This document shows, piece after piece, positions 7,888 through 13,883 of a stretch of DNA of 23,920 nt. Both the position numbers and the translations under genes were made by a program. This stretch comes from JBKBUF01 sp046290815. Its GTDB lineage: Bacteria > Bacteroidota > Bacteroidia > Cytophagales > Cytophagaceae. How positions within the stretch are numbered: the stretch's first letter is position 1; each line of letters opens with the position of its first letter. The notes beneath the pieces were generated by a model. That model did not search any database. It was not told the origin of the DNA and saw only the letters and a list, made by a program, of their open reading frames with translations. The stretch lies in NCBI GenBank assembly GCA_046290815.1, contig JBKBUF010000044.1, positions 1 through 23,920 on the forward strand. The letters are read 5' to 3'.

Positions 7888-8130
7888 ATGTCAATACAAA
7901 GCATAAAAACAAAAGTAGTATTCATCGATTTCCCGGACGAGGCGGACGCTCCTGTGAAAAGCTATACTAAAAAAGAGCTTAACAGAATGTACAATCGGGG
8001 AAAGAATTATATATCCGGCGTGATCAACAGGTTTAGAGAGCAGTTTGAGGCGATCAATTATGATAAGAAAAGGCATAGGCTAAATGAAAAGGAAGTGGAG
8101 CTCCTGTTTCAGCTTTGGGGAAAGCCATAA
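7888..8130 (+). CDS. Small charged hypothetical protein, 80 aa
   Basis: It starts at ATG 7888 (MSIQSIKTKVVFIDFPDEAD) after TTAATACC. The first part is strand-like, and residues about 25-80 are predicted helical and rich in Lys, Arg and Glu (KKELNRMYNRGKNYISG, NEKEVELLFQLWG). A small helical DNA- or protein-binding protein is conceivable, but no helix-turn-helix can be identified with certainty. It is the last gene of the left operon, and repeat array 1 begins nine bases after its stop codon. Confidence 0.6.
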   Translation: MSIQSIKTKVVFIDFPDEADAPVKSYTKKELNRMYNRGKNYISGVINRFREQFEAINYDKKRHRLNEKEVELLFQLWGKP

Positions 8131-8138
8131 AGGTGTAA

Positions 8139-8235
8139 TGATTGCAAAATATTAATTGGCCAGCTGCTGCAGGTCAAAATAATGATGGCAAAATTAACAG
8201 CGCTGCCTGGCTCCGGAACAAATAAATGATAGCAA
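8139..8235 (-). repeat. 44-bp-periodic repeat array 1 (TTGCNATCA x3, inverted)
   Basis: On the minus strand TTGCNATCA occurs at 8235-8227 (TTGCTATCA), 8191-8183 (TTGCCATCA) and 8147-8139 (TTGCAATCA), each exactly 44 bp apart. On this strand the first spacer carries TTCCGGA and the second CTGCAG and CTGGCC, as in arrays 2 and 3. It starts nine bases after the stop of the preceding gene and runs into the 5' part of a membrane-protein frame that has no start codon. Confidence 0.85.
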
Positions 8236-8302
8236 TAAACTTAAAAATTCATATAAAACGAGAAGCTTATTTTTAGTATTAGGATCCATTGCCGGTACCG
8301 TT

Positions 8303-8599
8303 TTGGTAATGAAAGCTCTGGATAAAAAAGAAAAATCTGATGGTAGTTTCAAAACTGGAGAAAAGATTGACGGGAGAAGAAACTTTCTAAAAACTACCTT
8401 CAATGGGTACAACAAGCCTTTTTGGGCTAACATGGCCGGCATTGTAGATACCATGACAGACGATGAGGTTCATAAGTTATATTATTTTATAACAACGTAT
8501 CAGGTAAACCTTGCCACTGAACAAGCTCCAGGACCTGTTGATAAGGTGCTGGGAGAAGAAGTGGAAAAAATCCTGAAAAAATATTCAAAGGGCCTGTAG
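8303..8599 (+). CDS. Small protein with N-terminal hydrophobic segment; start missing or non-standard
   Basis: The frame is open from 8198 but contains no ATG, GTG or TTG before TTG 8303; the next ATG is at 8309. Codons from about 8264 to 8310 encode a hydrophobic Gly-containing stretch (SLFLVLGSIAGTVLVMKAL) followed by KKEKSD, very like the anchors of other proteins of this element. The natural protein therefore probably began upstream, in the DNA now occupied by repeat array 1. Residues further on (FWANMAGIVDTMTDDEV, KLYYFITTYQVNL) look like a small helical domain. I see no known family. It may be a 5'-truncated gene, or may use an unusual start such as CTG 8207. The coordinates given are the minimal call. 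Confidence 0.5.
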   Translation: MVMKALDKKEKSDGSFKTGEKIDGRRNFLKTTFNGYNKPFWANMAGIVDTMTDDEVHKLYYFITTYQVNLATEQAPGPVDKVLGEEVEKILKKYSKGL

Positions 8600-8630
8600 G
8601 TCCAATATAGTTTTTCTGAATGTGCAATAC

Positions 8631-8662
8631 ACCTGGTTAGGCTGTCCGGCCTGCCAGGTTTT
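8631..8662 (+). terminator. Hairpin with short T run after the truncated membrane gene
   Basis: ACCTGG (8631-8636) pairs with CCAGGT (8654-8659), with an inner AGGC/GCCT pairing, followed by four Ts. It is a plausible but weak intrinsic terminator about 30 bp after the stop at 8599. Confidence 0.45.
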
Positions 8663-8682
8663 GCCAAAATCTCCAGTTGCCT

Positions 8683-8850
8683 ATGAGAATTAATTGGAAT
8701 AAAATCATATATGCCTTAGGTCTGTTTTTTGTGGCCGGACTAATTGTATTCATATTAATTTTCCCCTGGCCCCGGTCAGTAGTTTATGCCTCCATTTTTT
8801 CTATTGTAATTGTATCAGCAATGTTTCTTTATCAAACTTTGAAAAAGTAG
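8683..8850 (+). CDS. Small two-span membrane protein, 55 aa
   Basis: The ATG at 8683 follows TTGCCT. The protein begins MRINWNKIIYALGLFFVAGL and has two hydrophobic segments (about residues 8-28 and 34-51) separated by a short turn with PWPRS, ending in a Lys-Lys tail. This fits a small inner-membrane hairpin protein. A holin-like or membrane-structural role is possible, but proteins this short cannot be assigned by eye. It is followed immediately by the promoter-like site at 8855. Confidence 0.6.
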   Translation: MRINWNKIIYALGLFFVAGLIVFILIFPWPRSVVYASIFSIVIVSAMFLYQTLKK

Positions 8851-8854
8851 CGCC

Positions 8855-8892
8855 AAATCTCCCTGTCCTGGAATTGCACTTTTGTATATTTG
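8855..8892 (+). promoter_or_regulatory. Promoter A of the AAAYCTCCCT-N20-TAnnTTTG family
   Basis: AAATCTCCCT (8855-8864), 20 bp, then TATATTTG (8885-8892), a perfect Bacteroidota -7 box. The spacing is identical to sites B, C and D. Unlike them it has TGTCCTGG where the others carry the TGTTAACA palindrome. No protein gene follows before the terminator at 8947. Confidence 0.7.
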
Positions 8893-8898
8893 AATCGC

Positions 8899-8983
8899 TT
8901 TGTAAACATCACCTTTGCAATTCACTGAATTGACTCCTTGATGATGAAAAAAGCTCCTCCAGCCAGGGGAGCTTTTATTTTTT
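8899..8983 (+). ncRNA. Candidate small RNA between promoter A and a strong terminator
   Basis: Promoter A predicts a transcription start about seven bases after 8892. The terminator hairpin at 8947-8976 with its T tail ends the transcript near 8983, giving about 85 nt. The unit contains no convincing open frame: ATGs at 8941 and 8944 open only very short frames into the terminator. A self-contained promoter and terminator without a gene is the signature of a regulatory RNA. The target is unknown. Start and end are predicted, not measured. Confidence 0.45.
8947..8983 (+). terminator. Strong intrinsic terminator of the candidate small RNA
   Basis: AAAGCTCC pairs with GGAGCTTT around an inner CC/GG with loop AGCCA, followed by TATTTTTT. 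The stem spans about 8948-8976. The first repeat of array 2 overlaps the T tail (8982). Confidence 0.85.
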
Positions 8984-9078
8984 GCAATCATTACTGTTTC
9001 CGGATCCGGAAGGACCTCTTTTAAATTGCTATCAAATTCCACTGGCCGCCCTGGTGAGCGCTCATAGTTTTGCAATCT
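8982..9078 (+). repeat. 44-bp-periodic repeat array 2 (TTGCNATCA x3)
   Basis: TTGCAATCA at 8982, TTGCTATCA at 9026 and TTGCAATCT at 9070, exactly 44 bp apart. The first spacer holds TTCCGGATCCGGAA (a perfect palindrome), the second CTGGCC. Together with the small RNA and promoter B this fills the 311-bp gap 8851-9161; no protein gene is seen there. The first copy with its flanks (8980-8994) is a 15-bp inverted match to the end of array 1 (8135-8149). Confidence 0.85.
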
Positions 9079-9102
9079 TCTTATTGTTTTTCTTGTATCT
9101 GC

Positions 9103-9140
9103 AAACCTCCCTGTTAACAGATTCTGGTTTTGTAATATTG
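9103..9140 (+). promoter_or_regulatory. Promoter B with TGTTAACA palindrome
   Basis: AAACCTCCCT (9103-9112), 20 bp, then TAATATTG (9133-9140), a near-match to TAnnTTTG. CTGTTAACAG (9111-9120), a 10-bp palindrome, overlaps the end of the CTCCCT box. It shares 17 identical bases (AAACCTCCCTGTTAACA) with promoter C. It precedes the secreted-protein gene by 21 bp. Confidence 0.7.
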
Positions 9141-9161
9141 ATCATCTATTCAAATAATGAC

Positions 9162-9578
9162 ATGAAAAAATTTCATTTATTGCTGTGTATGGCATTGTTA
9201 TTTGTCGTTTCAGCCGTCAGTCTAGGTTCTGATGTTATCGAAAAACCATTAGAAAAGGAAAGGATTGAATGTACGTCAGATGCTTCTTTCAATTCGGATA
9301 TTGTTGTGTTTAAGTCACAGGTAAACTTTGCATGTGAATCAGACTTTAATGCTGGATATATTCTACTCTTGCCTTCTTTTTCTTATAATGAACTCCCCGG
9401 TTATTATAATGAACCACTTAGTTTAAAATTGCCCGACAATTCAAGTAATCGACAACGAAATATCCAGAGGAGCAATTATAAAACTGTAGGAAGTAAAAAT
9501 TCATTTAATTGTAGTATGCATCGAAGTTCTCCGTATCGAAACATTTTATTGAGCAATTTGTGTAAACGAAACTGCTGA
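9162..9578 (+). CDS. Secreted small protein in its own transcription unit (possible moron)
   Basis: I chose the ATG at 9162 (MKKFHLLLCMALLFVVSAV), which begins a clear signal peptide, and rejected the in-frame start at 8982, which would read through repeat array 2 and promoter B. The mature part is about 115 residues, polar, rich in Ser and Asn, with five Cys, so disulfides in the periplasm or outside are likely. Promoter B lies just upstream and a strong terminator follows at 9583, so the gene is expressed independently of its neighbours. This is the layout of a moron, a gene carried by a prophage that alters the host during lysogeny. No family is recognised, and a host-derived origin is possible. 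Confidence 0.6.
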   Translation: MKKFHLLLCMALLFVVSAVSLGSDVIEKPLEKERIECTSDASFNSDIVVFKSQVNFACESDFNAGYILLLPSFSYNELPGYYNEPLSLKLPDNSSNRQRNIQRSNYKTVGSKNSFNCSMHRSSPYRNILLSNLCKRNC

Positions 9579-9582
9579 TTAT

Positions 9583-9612
9583 AAAAAGCCTTCAGATTTT
9601 GAAGGCTTTTTT
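9583..9612 (+). terminator. Strong intrinsic terminator after the secreted-protein gene
   Basis: AAAAAGCCTTC (9583-9593) and GAAGGCTTTTTT (9601-9612) form a perfect stem with a 7-base loop and a T run. The A tract on the other side could allow termination in both directions. Confidence 0.9.
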
Positions 9613-9631
9613 GTTTTTCCTCCCTCTTGGT

Positions 9632-9669
9632 AAACCTCCCTGTTAACAATCGGTAAACTCCTATTTTTG
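9632..9669 (+). promoter_or_regulatory. Promoter C with TGTTAACA palindrome, for the polyvalent and lysis operon
   Basis: AAACCTCCCT (9632-9641), 20 bp, then TATTTTTG (9662-9669), a perfect TAnnTTTG box. TGTTAACA overlaps the end of the first box (9641-9648). The ATG of the 958-aa gene is 20 bp downstream at 9689, so the leader is very short. Confidence 0.75.
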
Positions 9670-9688
9670 GTTAAATCACTTTGTTCAG

Positions 9689-12565
9689 ATGAAAAAAGGT
9701 AATATTGTTTATAGGGGCTATACTATTGAATTGGTTAAAGGCAAAAAGGGAATAACCAGTAAAATTCATAGAAATGGAGAATTAAAATTTGAGGATAAGG
9801 TAATTTCCAAGAACGAGAAAGCTGCAGAGAAACGAGCCACGGTGGCTATTGACAATGCCCTTTCTGGTCTCTCAGGAGAGGAGCCTAAGGCTCTAACCTT
9901 TGACAATTACTTCAATTACTTTCACCGATTAGGTATAGATTCCCTTCCGGAAGGCCTCAGGTCCGGGCACGATTTTTTGTTTAAAAACAAGGGCGAATAT
10001 CATTCCAATGAAGTAATAAGAGAAACTATCCAGGACTACCTGAATGATATAAACGAATATATTAAATCCCTTCCAAAAAGTGCCCAGGGCAAAATTTTTA
10101 AAGGTGAGGATAAAGGATATTCCGGAAGAAAATTCACAGGGAATAAATATAAGAATACCCAGGACCTCGACATAAAAGAGATTGCCAAACTCGTAAGAGA
10201 GGAGTTGAATATTCTTTTTGAAGAGGAAGGAAAGTTTAGTGTAACTATTGATAGATATTCCGGAGGCCAAAGCCTGAGCGTTAAAATTACTGATCTGAAT
10301 TTTGACCCATTTTCAGAGCTTTACAGCAAGCATTTAAAGGCAAATGACAGGTGGGATGAATACAGAAATGAACACAACAATACCTACCCAAAAATTTACA
10401 ATGAGCGTGCAGAAAAATTAATGTCTCGGATTAAGAAGATTGTAGACCAATACAATTTTGATGACAGCGACTCAATGATTGATTATTTTCATGTAAATTT
10501 TTACTCCAGTGTTAGGATTGAGGATAGTTTGTTGATCAAAAAATTCTATCCGGAAAATAAAGAAAATAACGACCGAATAAAATGGAGTGAAGAGTACGAT
10601 AGAAAAGCTGCAGAGAGAAATAAAAAAGCTGCAGAGAGAAGAGGGAAGTATCCTAAAAACAGCTATGTAATGTACAAAACCGGCGAGACCAGGAGTTTGT
10701 TGGCCGGAGAGTACCGAGCCAGAATCTTGAAGAGCCCAAATGGCCGTGCCACATTTAGCTTGTATACCATCGAGTTCTTTGTTGACAAAATAAAGAAAAA
10801 TGGAGTGGAAAAAGAGGTTTCTCCTCCGCACAGAGTAGTATTTGAAAATATTTCTGAATCACAGCTTTCACCACTAAAAAATGAGGACCCGAGGCTAAAG
10901 CAGAAGTTTAAGAAAGGCGAAAAGGTTGTGTTTACTCTAAAACACCCAAAGAAAGACTTCTGGGCTCCCAATAACCCGGCTATCATTGAGCCTGGAGACT
11001 ATCAAGTTGTCATAGACCGGGTAATTGCCGGCCAATATCCCAGATATATTTTTTATATCGAGACTCAAAAGTATAATGAGTTTCACCATAAGTATTTTCC
11101 GCACAAAGAATATTTTGAAGTTTCCGCTGATCAGCTGGATCCAGTAGGGAAAAAGAAAATTACTCCTCCTGTTAAGCCAGAAAAGCCAAAACAGAAAAGC
11201 AGTATTAACCCGGTGCCGGTAAAGGAGAAGCCACCCGTGCCGGCAAAGGAAAAGCCTAAGCCAGAAAGTATCCTGGTTAATGAAATTTCAGAATCCGTAA
11301 AACTGATCAGAAGATACGCAGCCTTTCATGACAAAGAGAAACCGATTTCAACCATATTAAATCTCATAAAGGCCATCCAGAGGGCCATTACAAAGAAGAT
11401 CATTAGAAAGTCTGACAAGTATGCCTCTGAGATTATAAGTATTCAAGAAAAGCTTGTAATGACGTATAATGATTATTCTGATCAGGAGAAATTGAAGATT
11501 CAAATTAACGAGGCAGATCTATCCAGACTTGTGGCAATATCCGGAGGAGAGAGTGTTTATCCATCAATCGGGCTTATAAAGAGATTCATTACCATGGAAG
11601 GCAAAAAAGCCAGCCAGGAGCAAATTAAGTCTTTCATAGCTGCAGCCTCAAAAATCCAGAATGAAGATCCGTATTATTCCAAAATCCAGAGCTTGATTAG
11701 GCTGCTAAGCAAAATCAAATCCGGGGGAATTGTCAAGGTTGAATCGTCTGAGCTGAATGGAATTTATTTCATCGTAAACAGCTTCCCGGAGGAGAAAAAT
11801 CTTCAGATAAAAAAAAAGGAAAAGAAAGCCCTTAAAGTAGATCCCATGCCTGAGCCAGTAAAGACAGAATTATCCGGAGCTCCGGATCAGGCCGGCACTG
11901 GCCTATTTCTTCCTTTTGATCAGCTTGAAAACATCCGGGATAAGAATAAAAAGTTATTGTCATTCAGATTGCCTGGGTATATAGGAAAGATTTTGGGAGA
12001 CCTGGAAAGATACGAGCTGGCAATTACGCTCGAAGGCGACCAGGGCTCAGGAAAAACCAGGCTAACCTATCAGCTTGCAAATGCTTTTGCAGATGCAGGG
12101 TTTAATGTAGGGATATGGTCTCTTGAAATCGGAATAGAATCAAATCTCATTCGTAAAATGAGAGATGAATATATCGACCCTAAAAATATGTCCAATGTCA
12201 AAGGGATTGATCAGGAGCGCTATAAAGAGATGACCGGCAAACGGTTTGACGGGATAAATACAATAAGAGAGCACGCCAATGATATGGACGTCTGGATCAT
12301 TGATAGTTTTGGCAAGCTGGAGTGCAGCTCTCAGGAGCTCGACAAGCTCAGGAAGGATTACCCCAATACGATCTGGATTCCAATTTTTCAGAGAACCTCA
12401 GGGAAAGTGATAAGAGGCGGGACGGCCCCACTGTTTGATGCAGGTATAAACCTTGAAGTAGTTAAGCAGCCCGATCACAAAGATAATTATGCCTATGCCA
12501 GCAAAAACCGCTATGGAGAAACAGGCATTAAATACTCCATTTTTAATAAAAGTATAATTGAATAA
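9689..12565 (+). CDS. Polyvalent protein with LPD29-like domain and C-terminal RecA/RadA-like ATPase
   Basis: This 958-aa protein is modular. Residues about 155-275 resemble the large-polyvalent-protein domain LPD29 (DIKEIAKLVREELN, FSVTIDRYSGGQSLSV, then SDSMIDYFHVNFY). Residues about 325-490 contain two similar beta units of about 75 residues (AGEYRARIL... and PGDYQVVID..., each ending near SQLSPL or ADQLDPV). A Pro/Lys-rich linker with repeated EKP follows (about 495-530), then a helical region (about 535-690). The C-terminus is a RecA-fold ATPase: Walker A GDQGSGKT at 783-790, Walker B DVWIID at 867-872 and a RadA/DnaB-like end (FQRTSGKVIRGGTAPLFDAG). Polyvalent proteins of phages and conjugative elements combine unrelated activities, often acting just after DNA entry. 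I infer a role in DNA replication, recombination or protection. Confidence 0.7.
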   Translation: MKKGNIVYRGYTIELVKGKKGITSKIHRNGELKFEDKVISKNEKAAEKRATVAIDNALSGLSGEEPKALTFDNYFNYFHRLGIDSLPEGLRSGHDFLFKNKGEYHSNEVIRETIQDYLNDINEYIKSLPKSAQGKIFKGEDKGYSGRKFTGNKYKNTQDLDIKEIAKLVREELNILFEEEGKFSVTIDRYSGGQSLSVKITDLNFDPFSELYSKHLKANDRWDEYRNEHNNTYPKIYNERAEKLMSRIKKIVDQYNFDDSDSMIDYFHVNFYSSVRIEDSLLIKKFYPENKENNDRIKWSEEYDRKAAERNKKAAERRGKYPKNSYVMYKTGETRSLLAGEYRARILKSPNGRATFSLYTIEFFVDKIKKNGVEKEVSPPHRVVFENISESQLSPLKNEDPRLKQKFKKGEKVVFTLKHPKKDFWAPNNPAIIEPGDYQVVIDRVIAGQYPRYIFYIETQKYNEFHHKYFPHKEYFEVSADQLDPVGKKKITPPVKPEKPKQKSSINPVPVKEKPPVPAKEKPKPESILVNEISESVKLIRRYAAFHDKEKPISTILNLIKAIQRAITKKIIRKSDKYASEIISIQEKLVMTYNDYSDQEKLKIQINEADLSRLVAISGGESVYPSIGLIKRFITMEGKKASQEQIKSFIAAASKIQNEDPYYSKIQSLIRLLSKIKSGGIVKVESSELNGIYFIVNSFPEEKNLQIKKKEKKALKVDPMPEPVKTELSGAPDQAGTGLFLPFDQLENIRDKNKKLLSFRLPGYIGKILGDLERYELAITLEGDQGSGKTRLTYQLANAFADAGFNVGIWSLEIGIESNLIRKMRDEYIDPKNMSNVKGIDQERYKEMTGKRFDGINTIREHANDMDVWIIDSFGKLECSSQELDKLRKDYPNTIWIPIFQRTSGKVIRGGTAPLFDAGINLEVVKQPDHKDNYAYASKNRYGETGIKYSIFNKSIIE

Positions 12566-12567
12566 TC

Positions 12568-12816
12568 ATGAAATCAATGCCGGAAAAAAGTATAATAGAA
12601 AGCTTCTTACACTATCTTTCAACACACCCCAAACTTGGGATGATCATTACATTATTGACTTCACTTCTCCCCTTGCTAGACGAATTTGCAATACAGATCA
12701 TTCCGATACTGCAGGCCCTAGGTCTTTTGTTTGGCCTTCTGATAGGAATCATAACTTTTTTGTTAAAACTCAGAGAATACTTAACCCAAAAGCAGAAGAA
12801 CAATGAAATTTCTTGA
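12568..12816 (+). CDS. Holin-like membrane protein, 82 aa
   Basis: The ATG at 12568 lies 2 bp after the stop of the ATPase gene. The first 22 residues are polar. Two hydrophobic segments follow (about 24-41 and 45-66: LGMIITLLTSLLPLL, then LQALGLLFGLLIGIITFLL), then a charged tail LKLREYLTQKQKN. Size, two spans and charged C-terminus are holin-like; holins make the inner-membrane lesion that starts lysis. It overlaps the next gene by 14 bases. The frame starting at 12558 on the same strand is a shadow. Holins are defined by topology and position, so this remains tentative. Confidence 0.6.
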   Translation: MKSMPEKSIIESFLHYLSTHPKLGMIITLLTSLLPLLDEFAIQIIPILQALGLLFGLLIGIITFLLKLREYLTQKQKNNEIS

Positions 12817-13051
12817 ATGGCTAAGGAATAGTTTCGAAGATAGCACAGGCAAGGCCGATGCATCTAAGATTACAGCCTTTATGGCATTTTTATACATAAT
12901 AATTTCTGCAGTAATAGACCAGGTCTGGGGCAAAGCTCCGACAGAGTTTATCTTTCTTACCATTGCCGGCCTGGCCACTGCTGGCCTAGGGTTCGGAAGT
13001 CTTCCGGCCATGCTGTCAAAAAAGAAAAATCAAAATGAAAACAACAATTAA
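12803..13051 (+). CDS. Second holin-like membrane protein, 82 aa
   Basis: It begins MKFLEWLRNSFEDSTGKADA, followed by two hydrophobic segments (about 25-41, AFMAFLYIIISAVIDQV, and 49-68, FIFLTIAGLATAGLGFG) and a Lys/Asn-rich tail. The polar amphipathic start, two spans and basic end fit a class II holin or a holin/antiholin partner of the preceding protein. It overlaps the genes on both sides (14 and 17 bases), indicating translational coupling within a lysis cassette. No endolysin is adjacent; the muramidase is about 10 kb upstream in the other operon. Confidence 0.65.
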   Translation: MKFLEWLRNSFEDSTGKADASKITAFMAFLYIIISAVIDQVWGKAPTEFIFLTIAGLATAGLGFGSLPAMLSKKKNQNENNN

Positions 13052-13733
13052 AAATATTGTTATTGCCGGCTTGCTTGCCTTGGCGATCGCACTTTTACTG
13101 CAGCTATGTTCCGAGAAAGCATCCAGGGCAAAAGAAACCGCCAATTACTTAAAGGACCGTTCTGAATTTACTCAGGAAGTTAACAAACTGGGAGAAACAA
13201 TAGCCTTCCAGGAGAGTGTAATTATCGAAAAAGGATCTGCCCTGGAAAAAGCCATTGAGGAAATTGAAGGTTTAAAGAGGATCAATTCTCAGGCTAAAAT
13301 TACCACTGTAACAGAAATGGTTGAAGTGTTGGTGCCCTACCAGGTTCCGCCTGTGATCATAAAAGATACTAGCGGTACTGATTTTCTAAGGCTTCCCCAC
13401 CCTCTGGCCCTGGACACCAGTAAATGGTTTAAAATTTACGGATTTATAACCGAGAGAGGGTTTAGAATTGATACCCTTCAAATTAAAAATGAATATACAG
13501 TAACATATGGGTATAAGAAGAAAAAGCTTAAAGACCTGTTTAAGCCGGATGTAATGACGATAGCTGTGAAAAATAAAAACCCCTACACAAAGGTAACTGA
13601 GATGGAAAACATTATTGTAAAGGATAGAGACAAGAGATTTTCTTTGTCTATACAGGCCGGGTATGGATTAACTACCAAGGGTCCCGGAGGGTATATTGGA
13701 GCAGGCTTGAATTATAATCTTATAGAATTTTAA
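13035..13733 (+). CDS. Spanin-like envelope protein with N-terminal anchor and beta C-terminus, 232 aa
   Basis: It has an N-terminal membrane span (about 7-24, NIVIAGLLALAIALLLQL), a periplasmic coiled coil (about 35-90) and a domain ending in KNKNPYTKVTEMENIIV. This arrangement resembles the DUF6808-type proteins that follow holins in Bacteroidota phages and are thought to act like Rz spanins, linking inner and outer membranes in the last step of lysis. The last 30 residues (SLSIQAGYGLTTKGPGGYIG, then AGLNYNL) look like a terminal outer-membrane beta-hairpin with alternating hydrophobics and a near-terminal Phe. That could let one protein reach both membranes. It directly follows the two holin-like genes. 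Confidence 0.6.
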   Translation: MKTTIKNIVIAGLLALAIALLLQLCSEKASRAKETANYLKDRSEFTQEVNKLGETIAFQESVIIEKGSALEKAIEEIEGLKRINSQAKITTVTEMVEVLVPYQVPPVIIKDTSGTDFLRLPHPLALDTSKWFKIYGFITERGFRIDTLQIKNEYTVTYGYKKKKLKDLFKPDVMTIAVKNKNPYTKVTEMENIIVKDRDKRFSLSIQAGYGLTTKGPGGYIGAGLNYNLIEF

Positions 13734-13765
13734 AGCTCTACAATAGGTAGAATAGGTTAGGTTTG

Positions 13766-13800
13766 GCCCTGGGCGTTGTGCTAGCGTCCCAGGGCTTTTT
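13766..13800 (+). terminator. Intrinsic terminator of the polyvalent and lysis operon
   Basis: GCCCTGGG (13766-13773) pairs with CCCAGGGC (13788-13795), followed by TTTTTG. It lies 33 bp after the stop of the spanin-like gene and directly before promoter D. Confidence 0.9.
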
Positions 13801-13809
13801 GTTAGTCTT

Positions 13810-13847
13810 AAATCTCCCTACCCCTTGTTAACACCTGATTATATTTG
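13810..13847 (+). promoter_or_regulatory. Promoter D with TGTTAACA palindrome
   Basis: AAATCTCCCT (13810-13819), 20 bp, then TATATTTG (13840-13847). Here TGTTAACA is seven bases further downstream (13826-13833) than in B and C. The leader to the ATG at 13884 is about 30 nt and AT-rich. Confidence 0.75.
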
Positions 13848-13883
13848 GCTATAAGAATAATTTTTAATTTAAACTTTAAACAT

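Noticed and set aside
8182..8229. Short ORF starting MMAKLTALPG as the true start of the 98-aa protein via frameshift
   Set aside because: It lies entirely inside repeat array 1 and its ATGs are part of a repeat copy, so it is better explained as non-coding.
8982..9161. N-terminal extension of the secreted protein to 8982
   Set aside because: It covers repeat array 2 and promoter B; the ATG at 9162 begins a clean signal peptide.
10603..10645. Tandem repeat of GCTGCAGAGAGAA
   Set aside because: It encodes a simple repeated KAAER helix within the polyvalent protein and needs no further explanation.
9929..10986. Minus-strand ORFs of 107-119 codons inside the polyvalent gene
   Set aside because: They are shadows of a long, well-supported gene on the other strand, with no start context or domain.
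12558..12806. 82-codon ORF overlapping the first holin-like gene
   Set aside because: It is polar with no recognisable features and overlaps the ATPase gene; the frame from 12568 has two clear membrane spans and fits the spacing.
13845..13883. Upstream start of the 200-aa protein
   Set aside because: It overlaps the -7 box of promoter D; the ATG at 13884 gives a normal leader.
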